Assembly (NCBI GenBank): GCA_040766585.1 | Contig: JAXGQE010000001.1 | Coordinates: 62,001 to 126,000 of the forward strand | Direction of reading: 5' to 3' | DNA: 64,000 bases | Source: JAXGQE01 sp040766585 | GTDB lineage: Bacteria; Bacillota; SLNR01 | In this document: one piece after another, positions 1-8,113 of the stretch | Position numbering within the stretch: position 1 is the stretch's first letter | How the letters are laid out: each line of letters begins with the position of its first letter | Translations under genes and position numbers: made by a program | The notes under the pieces: generated by a model | What the model saw: only the letters and a program-made list of their open reading frames with translations | Database searches by the model: none | Told to the model about the DNA's origin: nothing

Positions 1-482
1 GCATTTTTGTGAGCCACATCCAGGGCTCCTTCCGATATATCCACGGCTGAAACCACTGCATCCGGATGGAAAACTGCTACACTGACCGCAATGGCCCCGC
101 TGCCGGTACCCAGATCCAGAACAGTCGGATTCCTCCGGCCGTGGAGAAAAAAGAGGACCCTCTCCACTAGCAATTCTGTTTCCGGTCTCGGAATCAGAAC
201 CCGTTCATCCACGTGAAAGGAAAGTCCCATGAAATTCTGACTGCCTACAATGTATTGCAGGGGCCTGCGCTGGATTCTCTGTGCCAGCAGCGCTTCGTAA
301 ATATCTGTAAAGTCCTGCGGCAGAAACTCCTGCAGGTTCTGGTACAATTGGACACGGGACCAGCCGGCAGCATGACGCAGAAGTGTCTCGGCCTCCCACC
401 GGGCTGAATCCGCAGCGATTTCCCGAAGTCGTGATTCTCCATATGCAATCATCGAGGCAACGGTTTTTACAACAGCCTCCAT
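1..482 (-). CDS. prmC: PrmC/HemK release-factor glutamine methyltransferase (5' part; 3' end outside window)
   Basis: The first ~160 residues read from ATG at 482. The product methylates the glutamine of the GGQ motif in RF1 and RF2 using S-adenosylmethionine. The N-terminal helical domain is followed by the conserved IPRPETE segment (about residue 98) and the SAM-binding DLGTGSGAIA motif (about residue 118), both typical of PrmC. The catalytic NPPY motif would lie beyond base 1. The ATG directly follows the TAA of prfA, and its ribosome site (AAGGTGG) lies inside the prfA 3' end, so the two are probably translationally coupled. The prfA-prmC order is the usual one in Firmicutes. Confidence 0.95.
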   Translation of the reverse strand, partial: MEAVVKTVASMIAYGESRLREIAADSARWEAETLLRHAAGWSRVQLYQNLQEFLPQDFTDIYEALLAQRIQRRPLQYIVGSQNFMGLSFHVDERVLIPRPETELLVERVLFFLHGRRNPTVLDLGTGSGAIAVSVAVFHPDAVVSAVDISEGALDVAHKN

Positions 483-1550
483 TTATTCCACCTTCTTCAG
501 TCTCTCCGCCTGGTCTGTGGTAATCAACGCATCCAGGATTTCATCCAGATCCCCTTCCAGCACCTGTTCCAGCTTATGGAGAGTCAGTCCGATACGGTGA
601 TCGGTTACCCGGCCCTGGGGATAGTTGTATGTACGAATGCGCTCACTGCGGTCACCGGTTCCCACTTGAGATTTCCTGGCTTCGGCCATCTCCGCCCGGT
701 TCTCCTCTTCAGCAATATCCAACAGTCGGGCCCGCAGTACCCGCATGGCTTTATCCCGATTCTTATGCTGCGATTTTTCATCCTGACAGGATACCACCAG
801 CCCTGTGGGCAGATGGGTAATCCGAACCGCCGAATAAGTGGTGTTGACGCTTTGACCACCGGGTCCACTGGAGCAAAAAAGGTCAATGCGGATATCGTTG
901 GGATCGATACTGACTTCCACTTCTTCCGCCTCCGGCAGTACCGCCACCGTCACGGTGGAAGTGTGAATCCGCCCTCCGGATTCTGTGGTGGGAATTCTCT
1001 GCACCCGGTGTACCCCCATCTCATACTTCAGCCGGCTGAATGCGCCGGTGCCTTCAATGACAAACACAACTTCCTTGAATCCGCCCAGTTCCGTCGGGTT
1101 GGCACTGAGCACTTCCACCCACCAGCCCTGGGTTTCAGCATAACGAGAATACATCCGAAATAGGGTACCGGCAAAGAGGGCTGCTTCATCCCCGCCGGCT
1201 CCGCCGCGGATTTCCATCACCACGTTCTTGTCGTCCCGGGGATCCTTCGGCAGCAGAAGCAGTTTCAAATCCAGCTCCAGCTGGTTTTTCCGTTCTTTGA
1301 GAGTGTCTTTTTCCTGTTCCAGAAAAGACTGCATCTCTTCATCCACTTTTTCATCCATCAACTCTTCGATATTATCCAGTTCTTCTTCTACAGACTGCCA
1401 TTCCCGATATTTATTCACAACCGCCGAAAGAGCCGAATGGGCTTTGGCATGTTTTTGCCATTCGGTTTGCCGGGCAATCACGCCAGGGTCGTTTAGCATC
1501 CCTTCCAGTTCTTTATATTTTTGCACAATGGATTCCAGTTTATCGATCAT
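483..1550 (-). CDS. prfA: Peptide chain release factor 1
   Basis: A 355-residue class I release factor that reads UAA and UAG and triggers peptide release. The GGQ motif is at about residues 231-233 (SSGPGGQSVN), and the codon-recognition tripeptide position reads PTT (about 187-189) inside HRVQRIPTTESGGR. That PxT form marks RF1; RF2 has SPF. The frame extends to a GTG at 1568, but the ATG at 1550 has AAGGGTGG upstream and gives the family N-terminus MIDKLES. It lies between the DUF1385 gene and prmC in one minus-strand run. Confidence 0.97.
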   Translation of the reverse strand: MIDKLESIVQKYKELEGMLNDPGVIARQTEWQKHAKAHSALSAVVNKYREWQSVEEELDNIEELMDEKVDEEMQSFLEQEKDTLKERKNQLELDLKLLLLPKDPRDDKNVVMEIRGGAGGDEAALFAGTLFRMYSRYAETQGWWVEVLSANPTELGGFKEVVFVIEGTGAFSRLKYEMGVHRVQRIPTTESGGRIHTSTVTVAVLPEAEEVEVSIDPNDIRIDLFCSSGPGGQSVNTTYSAVRITHLPTGLVVSCQDEKSQHKNRDKAMRVLRARLLDIAEEENRAEMAEARKSQVGTGDRSERIRTYNYPQGRVTDHRIGLTLHKLEQVLEGDLDEILDALITTDQAERLKKVE

Positions 1551-1581
1551 GCTCCAACCACCCTTCACTCATATACACCGT

Positions 1582-2466
1582 TCAGACTTGCTTGGCCAGC
1601 GGCTGTCCTTCCATGGCCAGTACACTCTTCAAAGCCTGGATGGCCACCTCGATCTGGCTGTCATCCGGCTCCCGAGTCGTTAATCGCTGCAGCATCATCC
1701 CGGGTTTACAAAACAGCTGCAGCAGGAAAAACCGGCTTCGGCCCGATGCCCGGATGATTTCATAGGAAACCCCGGCGATGACAGGCAGCAGCAATATTCT
1801 GGACAGGACCCGCCAGAGCAGGTTCTCCCATCCTATCCAGAGGAAGAAAAACATGCTGACCATAAATACAATCAAGATGAAACTGGTGCCGCAGCGCGGG
1901 TGCAGTGTGGACTGGCGACGTACATTGTCCACCGTCAGATCCAACCCTGCTTCGTATGCATGAACGGCTTTGTGTTCTGCCCCATGGTAGGAGAACACTC
2001 GCTGAATGTCCTCCATGCGGGAAACCAGGTAGATATAGAGGATAAAGAATCCGATCCGGATTCCAAATTCAATCCCGTTGAGGATCACATTGTGGGTAAT
2101 TCTCTCCCGGAGAAGCCGTGTCAGCAAAACCGGCGCCACCATGAAAAGGCCCGTACCGATTACCAGGGCCACCAGAATCGTCAGATTAATCTCCGTCCTG
2201 GAAAGCTGGGCTTCTTCTTCGCCGGCCTGACTGGCTGAATACATCAGTGTATTGATTCCCAAAGTCATGGATTCGGCCAGTGCCGCCAGCCCTCTGAGAA
2301 TCGGCAGTTTGAAAATCGGCCAACGGTCCCCCCATGTTTTCAGGACCGTTCTTTTGGTGGTAATCCGGCCGTCCGGCGTCCGCACGGCCACGGCGTATTC
2401 TTTCGGCCCTCTCATCATAACTCCTTCAATTACTGCCTGTCCACCGATTTGCAGTGTCTTGGGCAT
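1582..2466 (-). CDS. DUF1385 (YqhQ-type) membrane protein
   Basis: A 294-residue membrane protein of the DUF1385 family. The N-terminal block IGGQAVIEGVMMRGP is the family signature, followed by several hydrophobic segments (about residues 95-165 and 200-250) and the HGAEHKAVHAYE and LHPRCGTSF blocks. The molecular role is not established. In Firmicutes the gene often sits between rpmE and prfA, as here. The start is the ATG at 2466, behind GAAGGGGGG; an upstream in-frame start at 2484 would fall inside the rpmE terminator U-run. Expression from the rpmE promoter would require reading through that terminator. Confidence 0.9.
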   Translation of the reverse strand: MPKTLQIGGQAVIEGVMMRGPKEYAVAVRTPDGRITTKRTVLKTWGDRWPIFKLPILRGLAALAESMTLGINTLMYSASQAGEEEAQLSRTEINLTILVALVIGTGLFMVAPVLLTRLLRERITHNVILNGIEFGIRIGFFILYIYLVSRMEDIQRVFSYHGAEHKAVHAYEAGLDLTVDNVRRQSTLHPRCGTSFILIVFMVSMFFFLWIGWENLLWRVLSRILLLPVIAGVSYEIIRASGRSRFFLLQLFCKPGMMLQRLTTREPDDSQIEVAIQALKSVLAMEGQPLAKQV

Positions 2467-2482
2467 CAATGACCCCCCCTTC

Positions 2483-2508
2483 AAAAAAAAACAGAGCCTG
2501 CGGCTCTG
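2483..2508 (-). terminator. Intrinsic terminator after rpmE
   Basis: On the minus strand CAGAGCC-GCA-GGCTCTG (7-bp stem, 3-nt loop) is followed by a run of eight T. It starts at the rpmE stop codon and ends against the ribosome site of the DUF1385 gene, so it probably attenuates rather than fully separates the two genes. Confidence 0.8.
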
Positions 2509-2509
2509 C

Positions 2510-2719
2510 TTATTCTTTGCTTTTGATCCCGTATTTCCGGTTGAATCGTTCTACTCGTCCGCCGCTGTCGACTACTCTTTGTTTTCCTGTATAAAAAGGA
2601 TGGCATTTCGAGCATATTTCAACCCGAAGATTTTTCTTTGTCGACCCGGTCTCAAAAGTTTCACCACAGGCGCAGACCACAGTCGCCTTCTCATATTTGG
2701 GATGGATATTCTCTTTCAC
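2510..2719 (-). CDS. rpmE: 50S ribosomal protein L31
   Basis: A 69-residue L31 of the zinc-binding (C+) type. It carries the CAC pair near residue 16 and the CSKCHPFYTG block near residue 37, which together give the zinc-ligand cysteines. MKENIHPKYEK is the family N-terminus. The start is GTG at 2719 with GAGGTG seven bases upstream. A good promoter precedes the gene and a terminator follows it. It is next to rho, a common Firmicutes order. Confidence 0.97.
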   Translation of the reverse strand: MKENIHPKYEKATVVCACGETFETGSTKKNLRVEICSKCHPFYTGKQRVVDSGGRVERFNRKYGIKSKE

Positions 2720-2777
2720 AGATCACACCTCACTTCTGGCTGCGAATTCAAAATTTTGTCACCTGAATAACCATTTC

Positions 2778-2806
2778 ATTATAGCATATCGTTCTATAAC
2801 AGGCAA
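2778..2806 (-). promoter_or_regulatory. Sigma-A-type promoter of rpmE
   Basis: On the minus strand TTGCCT (2806-2801) and TATAAT (2783-2778) are separated by 17 bp. The likely start site is about 50 bases before the rpmE GTG. Confidence 0.7.
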
Positions 2807-2855
2807 GCCATAAAATCTGGAAAGTTCGGACTCCAAATATTCCTTTTTTTTACAC

Positions 2856-4106
2856 CTATTCCTTCATTTTATTAATCATCTGGACAAATTCCCGGTTGTT
2901 TTTCGTCTTCTTCATCTTTTCGTACAGGTACTCCGTCGCTTCGACAGTGCCGAACGGGTGAGTGATGCGACGCAGGGACCAGATGGCTTCCATGGTGTCT
3001 TCCGACATCAGCATTTCTTCTTTGCGGGTACCGGAACGCTTGATGTCAATAGCCGGGAAAATCCGTTTTTCAGCCAGCTTCCGATCCAGATGCAGTTCCA
3101 GATTCCCGGTTCCTTTGAATTCTTCATAGATCACATCGTCCATTCGGCTTCCCGTTTCAATCAACGCTGTGGCCAGAATGGTCAGGCTGCCGCCTTCTTC
3201 AATGTTTCTGGCTGCTCCGAAAAACCGCTTCGGCTTGTGGAAAGCTGCCGGATCAATCCCGCCGGACAAGGTCCTTCCGCTGGCTGGAATCACCAGATTG
3301 TATGCCCGCGCCAACCGGGTAATGCTGTCCAGCAAAATGACCACATCTTTTTTCTGCTCCACCAAGCGCTTGGCTCGTTCAATCACCATTTCCGATACCT
3401 TGATGTGGTTTTCCGGCAGTTCATCGAAAGTGGAGCTGACTACCTCGCCCCGGACCGATCGTTCCATATCAGTCACTTCTTCCGGGCGTTCGTCTATCAG
3501 CAGGACCTTCAGCACAATTTCAGGATGGTTGAAAGCAATGCTGTTGGCAATCTGTTTCAGTAAAATGGTTTTTCCGGCTTTGGGCGGTGCCACTATCAGC
3601 CCCCGCTGTCCTTTCCCGATGGGAGAAATCAGGTCAATGACCCGTGTGGACAGGTACCCTTCTTTGCTCTCCATCAGGAGCTTTTCATCCGGAAACAGGG
3701 GGGTCAGGGAATCGAAATGGATTCGGTCCAACGATGATTCCGGATTGTGCCCGTTGATTCCCTCCACCCGCAGGAGCGCAAAATATCGTTCCGAATCTTT
3801 AGGCGGGCGGACCTGCCCGGAGATCATATCCCCGGTGCGCATGGCAAAGCGGCGGATCTGGGATGGGGAGACATAAATATCTTCCTGGCTGGGCAAATAG
3901 ACAAACGGACGCAGAAAACCGAACCCGTCCGGCATGATGTCCAAAATCCCCTGGGCAAAAAGGAGCCCGTCTTTTTTGGTTTGGGCTTTGAGAATCTCAA
4001 ATATCAATTCCTTTTTGCGAAAAGTATAATAGGCCGGGATATCCATCTCCCTGGCTACTTTATACAATTCGATCAGTGTTTTTTCTTCTAGTTCCTGATA
4101 TGTCAA
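2856..4106 (-). CDS. rho: Transcription termination factor Rho
   Basis: A 416-residue RNA-dependent helicase that terminates transcription. It has a Rho_N helical domain (1-45), a cold-shock-like RNA-binding domain (about 50-125) and a RecA-type ATPase with Walker A APPKAGKT at 173-180 and Walker B VVILLDSITR downstream. The start is TTG at 4106: GGTGG lies five bases upstream, and the nearby ATG is out of frame. There is an 83-bp gap from the transaldolase gene upstream, without an obvious terminator. Confidence 0.97.
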   Translation of the reverse strand: MTYQELEEKTLIELYKVAREMDIPAYYTFRKKELIFEILKAQTKKDGLLFAQGILDIMPDGFGFLRPFVYLPSQEDIYVSPSQIRRFAMRTGDMISGQVRPPKDSERYFALLRVEGINGHNPESSLDRIHFDSLTPLFPDEKLLMESKEGYLSTRVIDLISPIGKGQRGLIVAPPKAGKTILLKQIANSIAFNHPEIVLKVLLIDERPEEVTDMERSVRGEVVSSTFDELPENHIKVSEMVIERAKRLVEQKKDVVILLDSITRLARAYNLVIPASGRTLSGGIDPAAFHKPKRFFGAARNIEEGGSLTILATALIETGSRMDDVIYEEFKGTGNLELHLDRKLAEKRIFPAIDIKRSGTRKEEMLMSEDTMEAIWSLRRITHPFGTVEATEYLYEKMKKTKNNREFVQMINKMKE

Positions 4107-4189
4107 TCATTCCACCTGCTGTCTTCATGTAATCAGCCTGCCGGATGCATCTCGTCAATGCCCCGTTCAGCACGGCCGGCTGTTTCGAT

Positions 4190-4846
4190 CTACCAGTCTT
4201 TGACCTTTCCGGCTTTCTTCCAGTCCTCCATAAACCGCAGGATTCCCGCGTCGGTTAAGGGATGCTTCATCATCTGCTGAATCAGGGCATAAGGGACTGT
4301 AGCAATATGGGCTCCTGCTTTGGCGGCCTCAGTGACATGCTGCGTATGGCGGATGCTGGCAGCGATGATCTCCGCTTCCAAACTGTGGATACGGAATATT
4401 TCTGCAGTGTCCCGCACCACCTGCATGCCGTTCTGGTTAATATCGTCCAGACGGCCGATAAAGGGGCTGACATAGGCAGCTCCGGCCCGGGCGGCTAAAA
4501 GAGCCTGATTGGCTGAAAAAATCAGGGTTACATTGGTCTTGATCCCTTCTTTTTTCAAAGTATGAACAGCTTTCATCCCATCCCCGGTCATGGGGATTTT
4601 CACGACAATATTCTCTGCCCAGGATGCCAGTGAGCGTGCTTCCCGGATCATCTCCTGAGCATCCAGGCTCACGACTTCCGCACTCACCGGCCCGTCGATC
4701 ATGCGGGTAATCTCCATGATCAGATCTTTGAAACTTTCTTTTTCTTTCGCAGCCAGGGAAGGATTGGTGGTGACACCGCAAATCACACCCAGTTGATTCA
4801 CTTCCCGGATCTGCTCAAGATTGGCTGTGTCTAGAAAAAATTTCAC
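4190..4846 (-). CDS. Small transaldolase / fructose-6-phosphate aldolase family
   Basis: A 218-residue single-domain member of the MipB/TalC group. These enzymes transfer dihydroxyacetone units in the non-oxidative pentose phosphate pathway or cleave fructose 6-phosphate. MKFFLDTANL, GVTTNPSL and the Schiff-base lysine in VVKIPMT (K83) are visible. I chose the GTG at 4846, which gives the canonical N-terminus and lies 10 bases after AAAGGAG; an ATG three codons earlier sits only one base from that site. The gene is 22 bases downstream of glpX and probably co-transcribed. Transaldolase versus aldolase activity cannot be settled from sequence. Confidence 0.92.
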   Translation of the reverse strand: MKFFLDTANLEQIREVNQLGVICGVTTNPSLAAKEKESFKDLIMEITRMIDGPVSAEVVSLDAQEMIREARSLASWAENIVVKIPMTGDGMKAVHTLKKEGIKTNVTLIFSANQALLAARAGAAYVSPFIGRLDDINQNGMQVVRDTAEIFRIHSLEAEIIAASIRHTQHVTEAAKAGAHIATVPYALIQQMMKHPLTDAGILRFMEDWKKAGKVKDW

Positions 4847-4868
4847 TGTATCCATGCTCCTTTCGAGA

Positions 4869-5861
4869 CTAGCGCTGATCCATATCCCATTTTTCTTTGA
4901 AATCCCGCAGCACCGGTTTCCGGTTCAGCTGATGGACCGCTTCAATATCCCGGACGGTTCCGGTTTTGGCTCTCATGACCACAGAGTAGGTCCGGCATCC
5001 GTTCCCGGTATACCGTACCCCTTTCAGCCAGTCACCGTCGGTAATCCCGGTTGCAGCAAAAATCACATCGTCCCCTTTAACCAGGTCATCCATCCTCAGC
5101 ACCCGATAGACATCCTTGATGCCCATTTCTTGAACCCGGCGGACCTGCTCTTCATCGCTGGGAGCCAGCCGTCCCTGCATTTCTCCTCCCAGACAGCGCA
5201 GCGCTGCTGCAGCCAATACCCCTTCGGGAGCGCCTCCGATGCCTAGCAGCATATCCACGCCGGTTCCTTCGATGGCTGTGGCAACGGCTGCTGCCACATC
5301 TCCGTCTGTGATCAGCTTGATTCTTGCTCCGGCTTTGCGCACATCCTCCATGATCTGGGCGTGCCGCGGCCGATCCAACAGCACCACGGTCAGATCCCGG
5401 ATCTTGCTGCCCTGGGCTTTGGCCACACTGGCCAGATTATCGTATACAGACGCATCAATGTCGATGCAGCCGGCAGCCTGGGGTCCCACTGCGATTTTTT
5501 CCATGTACATATCGGGTGCATTTAATAGACATCCACGTTCTGCAACGGCCACCACCGCTATCGCCCCCGGCAGTCCCCGGGCTACCAGGTTGGTCCCTTC
5601 CAGGGGATCGACGGCAATATCCAGCATAGGAAGCTGCCCGGTTCCCAGTTTTTCTCCAATATACAGCATAGGAGCTTCATCCATCTCCCCTTCGCCGATA
5701 ACCACCAGACCATCGATATTGACCGTATCAAAAACAGCTCGCATAGCATCCACCGCCGCTCCATCCGCAGCTTCTTTGTCACCCCGTCCCATCCAGCGTG
5801 CGGCAGCAATCGCCGCGGCTTCAGTCACTCGGACAAACTCCAATGATAGTTCTCTTTCCAT
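4869..5861 (-). CDS. glpX: Class II fructose-1,6-bisphosphatase GlpX
   Basis: A 330-residue metal-dependent phosphatase that converts fructose 1,6-bisphosphate to fructose 6-phosphate (gluconeogenesis). Conserved blocks are GEGEMDEAPM (57-66) and DPLEGT (85-90), which form the phosphate and metal site. The frame is open 30 codons further upstream, but the ATG at 5861 follows AGGAGGCGAAAAA, a strong ribosome site. It lies upstream of the small transaldolase gene, a common carbon-metabolism pairing in Clostridia. Confidence 0.96.
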   Translation of the reverse strand: MERELSLEFVRVTEAAAIAAARWMGRGDKEAADGAAVDAMRAVFDTVNIDGLVVIGEGEMDEAPMLYIGEKLGTGQLPMLDIAVDPLEGTNLVARGLPGAIAVVAVAERGCLLNAPDMYMEKIAVGPQAAGCIDIDASVYDNLASVAKAQGSKIRDLTVVLLDRPRHAQIMEDVRKAGARIKLITDGDVAAAVATAIEGTGVDMLLGIGGAPEGVLAAAALRCLGGEMQGRLAPSDEEQVRRVQEMGIKDVYRVLRMDDLVKGDDVIFAATGITDGDWLKGVRYTGNGCRTYSVVMRAKTGTVRDIEAVHQLNRKPVLRDFKEKWDMDQR

Positions 5862-6283
5862 TTTTTCGCCTCCTCGGTATCTGTTCAATGGGTATTTCCG
5901 CAAATTGGCGCAGGTCGTCGGCAGGATCCTCCTTCCCCAGCGGCTGCGCAAAAAAAACAGTCAGATATCCTCTGCAAACTCACCGGATGGTATCCATGGT
6001 GCCGAACCTGCATCGGTCATCCATTCAATCGCACCGATACGATTCGTCCAGGATGGTTTGACATCCAGGGCTCTTTCATTTTCATATACCCCAAGGTCCA
6101 TGAATATTGCAGGTACAGATCGCCGCCAGAGGGCGGGCTGCAGCAGGAAAGAATCGGAAGGCATCGTGCATGCCATAAAAGATCATGAAGATTTTCTGTG
6201 GATCTTTGTGAGGTAGCTGGGAAAGTTCCTTGCCAAAAGCACGATCCAGCTCATGGGTCCATCTGAAGATGGATGTTCTTCCT
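5862..6283. other. 422-bp gap with possible coding remnant
   Basis: No confident gene. On the minus strand a 71-codon open frame (6176-5961) ends in a protein-like stretch (RIGAIEWMTDAGSAPW). A second minus-strand frame overlaps its upstream end and contains KELSQLPHKDPQKIF and FYGMHDAFRFF before stopping. Neither has a convincing ribosome site. Both could be parts of one frameshifted gene, or the glpX leader. I recognise no family. Confidence 0.3.
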
Positions 6284-6934
6284 TTATTTTAACCGATAGA
6301 GGGTTGGGGGGGCAAGTTCATGGGGTCCCTGGGAATCTTCATCTTCGATCATATACTCGTCCATACTGACAATTTCCATTCGATCTTCGTCGGTTACAGC
6401 CTGGATTCGGGCTGTCATCCCGCACTCCACACAGTGCAGCTCCAGATATTCAGGGCGCAGGTCCAGTTCAATGGCCATACTGCCGCATTGACAGTACAAA
6501 CTATGGGTTCCGGCCAAATCCTGCAGGTGTTCCAGAATATCAAACACCACAGACGGGTTCAGAAAATAGTCCGACAGTCCTTCTGTGCCGCCATCCTTCC
6601 ATTGTCTGCCGGCTTCTTCCACTTCGTCCCTTTCACCCAGAAAACCCAGCGTTTCTCCAAATATGGGACATGCCATTGTCCCTGCCGCAATCCGCCAGAT
6701 GGTTCTGGCAGAATAGGTGTATGCATGTTCTCGGCCGCAGGAAATGCAGGGGATCTGAATCTGAAAATTGTTTGGAGCCCCTCTCATAACCATGGCTTTA
6801 CGGAACCCGCAGGAACAGTGAATCCGGTGGGGTTGGTCCGCCTTGATGGTAAAAGGGGAAAGGGGATGATACTCTATTTTACCGCACAGCGGACAGCGCA
6901 GTGCAATGAATGCTTTCTGATATATTTCCGCCAT
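6284..6934 (-). CDS. Cys-rich zinc-ribbon-like protein of unknown function
   Basis: A 216-residue soluble protein with repeated cysteine pairs: CPLC near residue 15, CSC near 41, CISC near 64, CQC near 150 and CVEC near 169. This suggests at least two zinc-ribbon-type metal sites. The C-terminal part is acidic (EYMIEDEDSQGP). No catalytic motif was seen. The start is the ATG at 6934, nine bases after AAGGAAG; a GTG three codons upstream overlaps the ribosome site. It resembles conserved hypothetical proteins of Clostridia, but I cannot assign a function. Confidence 0.8.
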   Translation of the reverse strand: MAEIYQKAFIALRCPLCGKIEYHPLSPFTIKADQPHRIHCSCGFRKAMVMRGAPNNFQIQIPCISCGREHAYTYSARTIWRIAAGTMACPIFGETLGFLGERDEVEEAGRQWKDGGTEGLSDYFLNPSVVFDILEHLQDLAGTHSLYCQCGSMAIELDLRPEYLELHCVECGMTARIQAVTDEDRMEIVSMDEYMIEDEDSQGPHELAPPTLYRLK

Positions 6935-7043
6935 TGTTTTCACTTCCTTTGCAAAGTATATAGTTCGGCAGATGGTCGGTTTCTCCTTTTGTACTAATGG
7001 ATGAATTCTTTCGGTACGCCATCCGTTTCATTCAGCCGCCGGC

Positions 7044-7080
7044 AAAAAACGGTTCCGGTTGTATCTAAGCTCAACCGGAA
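7044..7080 (-). terminator. Intrinsic terminator downstream of spo0F
   Basis: On the minus strand TTCCGGTTG pairs with CAACCGGAA around a 10-nt loop and is followed by CCGTTTTTT. It lies about 125 bases past the spo0F stop. Nothing gene-like is seen between 7081 and 7205. Confidence 0.75.
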
Positions 7081-7205
7081 TCGCTAAGGTATCTATTCAT
7101 TTCTAGACCAGATCAGACCTGCCCAGCCATGCAGTCATCATAAAACAGTTGGACCCGATTGCCTGACCTTCCATCCCAGCAGCAAATCTTTACCCAGAGG
7201 GACAG

Positions 7206-7592
7206 TCAGCTTTGCGCTCCAAATCTTTCTTCCATCTGTTCCCGGGCAATTTTTTTCAGGTCGTTCAGATCAAATGGTTTGGTGATATGTCGTACATGGC
7301 CAAGCTGAATCGCCTCTTTGATTATGTCAGTCTCCCCGTATGCTGTCATCAATATGACGCATGTGCGAATCCCCATCCCGCGAATCCGCTTCAATGTTTC
7401 GAGACCGTCCATGCCCGGCATCTTGACATCCATCAGAATCAGATCAGGTGTTTCTGTCATGGCCAGCTGCAGCGCCTCGTGGCCATCGGCAGCCAACATG
7501 ACGCCATACCCTTCACGTCGAAATACTTCGTAAAGCAGTTTCCGGACACCGCTCTGGTCATCCGTAACCAGGATTTTCTTTTGTACGCTCAT
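7206..7592 (-). CDS. spo0F: Stand-alone response regulator receiver, Spo0F-like
   Basis: A 128-residue receiver domain with no output domain. The acidic pair D11/D12, phospho-acceptor D55 (LILMDVKMPG), T83 and K105 (TKPFD) are all present. The length and lack of a DNA-binding domain match Spo0F, the phosphotransfer intermediate from sporulation kinases to Spo0B/Spo0A. A CheY-like role is the alternative. The ATG at 7592 follows GGAGG by seven bases. The promoter region abuts the left end of an insertion sequence. In Bacillus spo0F is near fba, glpX and rho, which fits this location. Confidence 0.85.
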   Translation of the reverse strand: MSVQKKILVTDDQSGVRKLLYEVFRREGYGVMLAADGHEALQLAMTETPDLILMDVKMPGMDGLETLKRIRGMGIRTCVILMTAYGETDIIKEAIQLGHVRHITKPFDLNDLKKIAREQMEERFGAQS

Positions 7593-7679
7593 CAGAATCC
7601 CTCCTGAACGGTAGTTGCCTGGACCGTACAGACCATCATTGGTGGGTTTCTACAACGCAAGAATTATCCCTGCTATGAT

Positions 7680-7698
7680 CTTTCATCATCTCGGTCCT
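7680..7698. repeat. Left copy of 19-bp direct repeat flanking the IS
   Basis: Sequence ctttcatcatctcggtcct. An identical copy is at 9351-9369. The pair brackets the inverted-repeat-ended element, as expected of a long target-site duplication. Confidence 0.8.
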
Positions 7699-8113
7699 GT
7701 CAATAGTCTGAGATAATGTCACCTAAAAGAGACGAGATTATTCTGAGAAAATGTCACCTTGAATAAGTCAAGAAAGAGTTGAAGAATTTGTGTGACGCTG
7801 TCCTTACCCCCTGTCCTGGCCGAAGGCAGGTGCCTGATGGGACAGGCACCTAAAAACAGGATGGATAAACACAGGGGACTGCCTGGCGGGTACATACAAG
7901 CGAATAAGACCGCTCGCTCCTTGACAGTCTGAAGCAAATCCTCTATGCCCATGGACGGACGGAGCTAAACAGATCATCCAACATGGCGAGCACGGGCATC
8001 TCTCATGAAGCCATAAAGGGGGACAGGGTTTTTACACTTTTTCGCCAGGGATGATCGGCCGATGCTGAGGACCTCATTTTCAGGGCGAAGGATTTTCAAC
8101 CAGATCCATTTTC

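Noticed and set aside
7828..7851. Inverted repeat AGGTGCCTG/CAGGCACCT as a terminator
   Set aside because: It is followed by A rather than T on the plus strand and has no T run on the minus strand; it is kept only as a repeat inside the IS.
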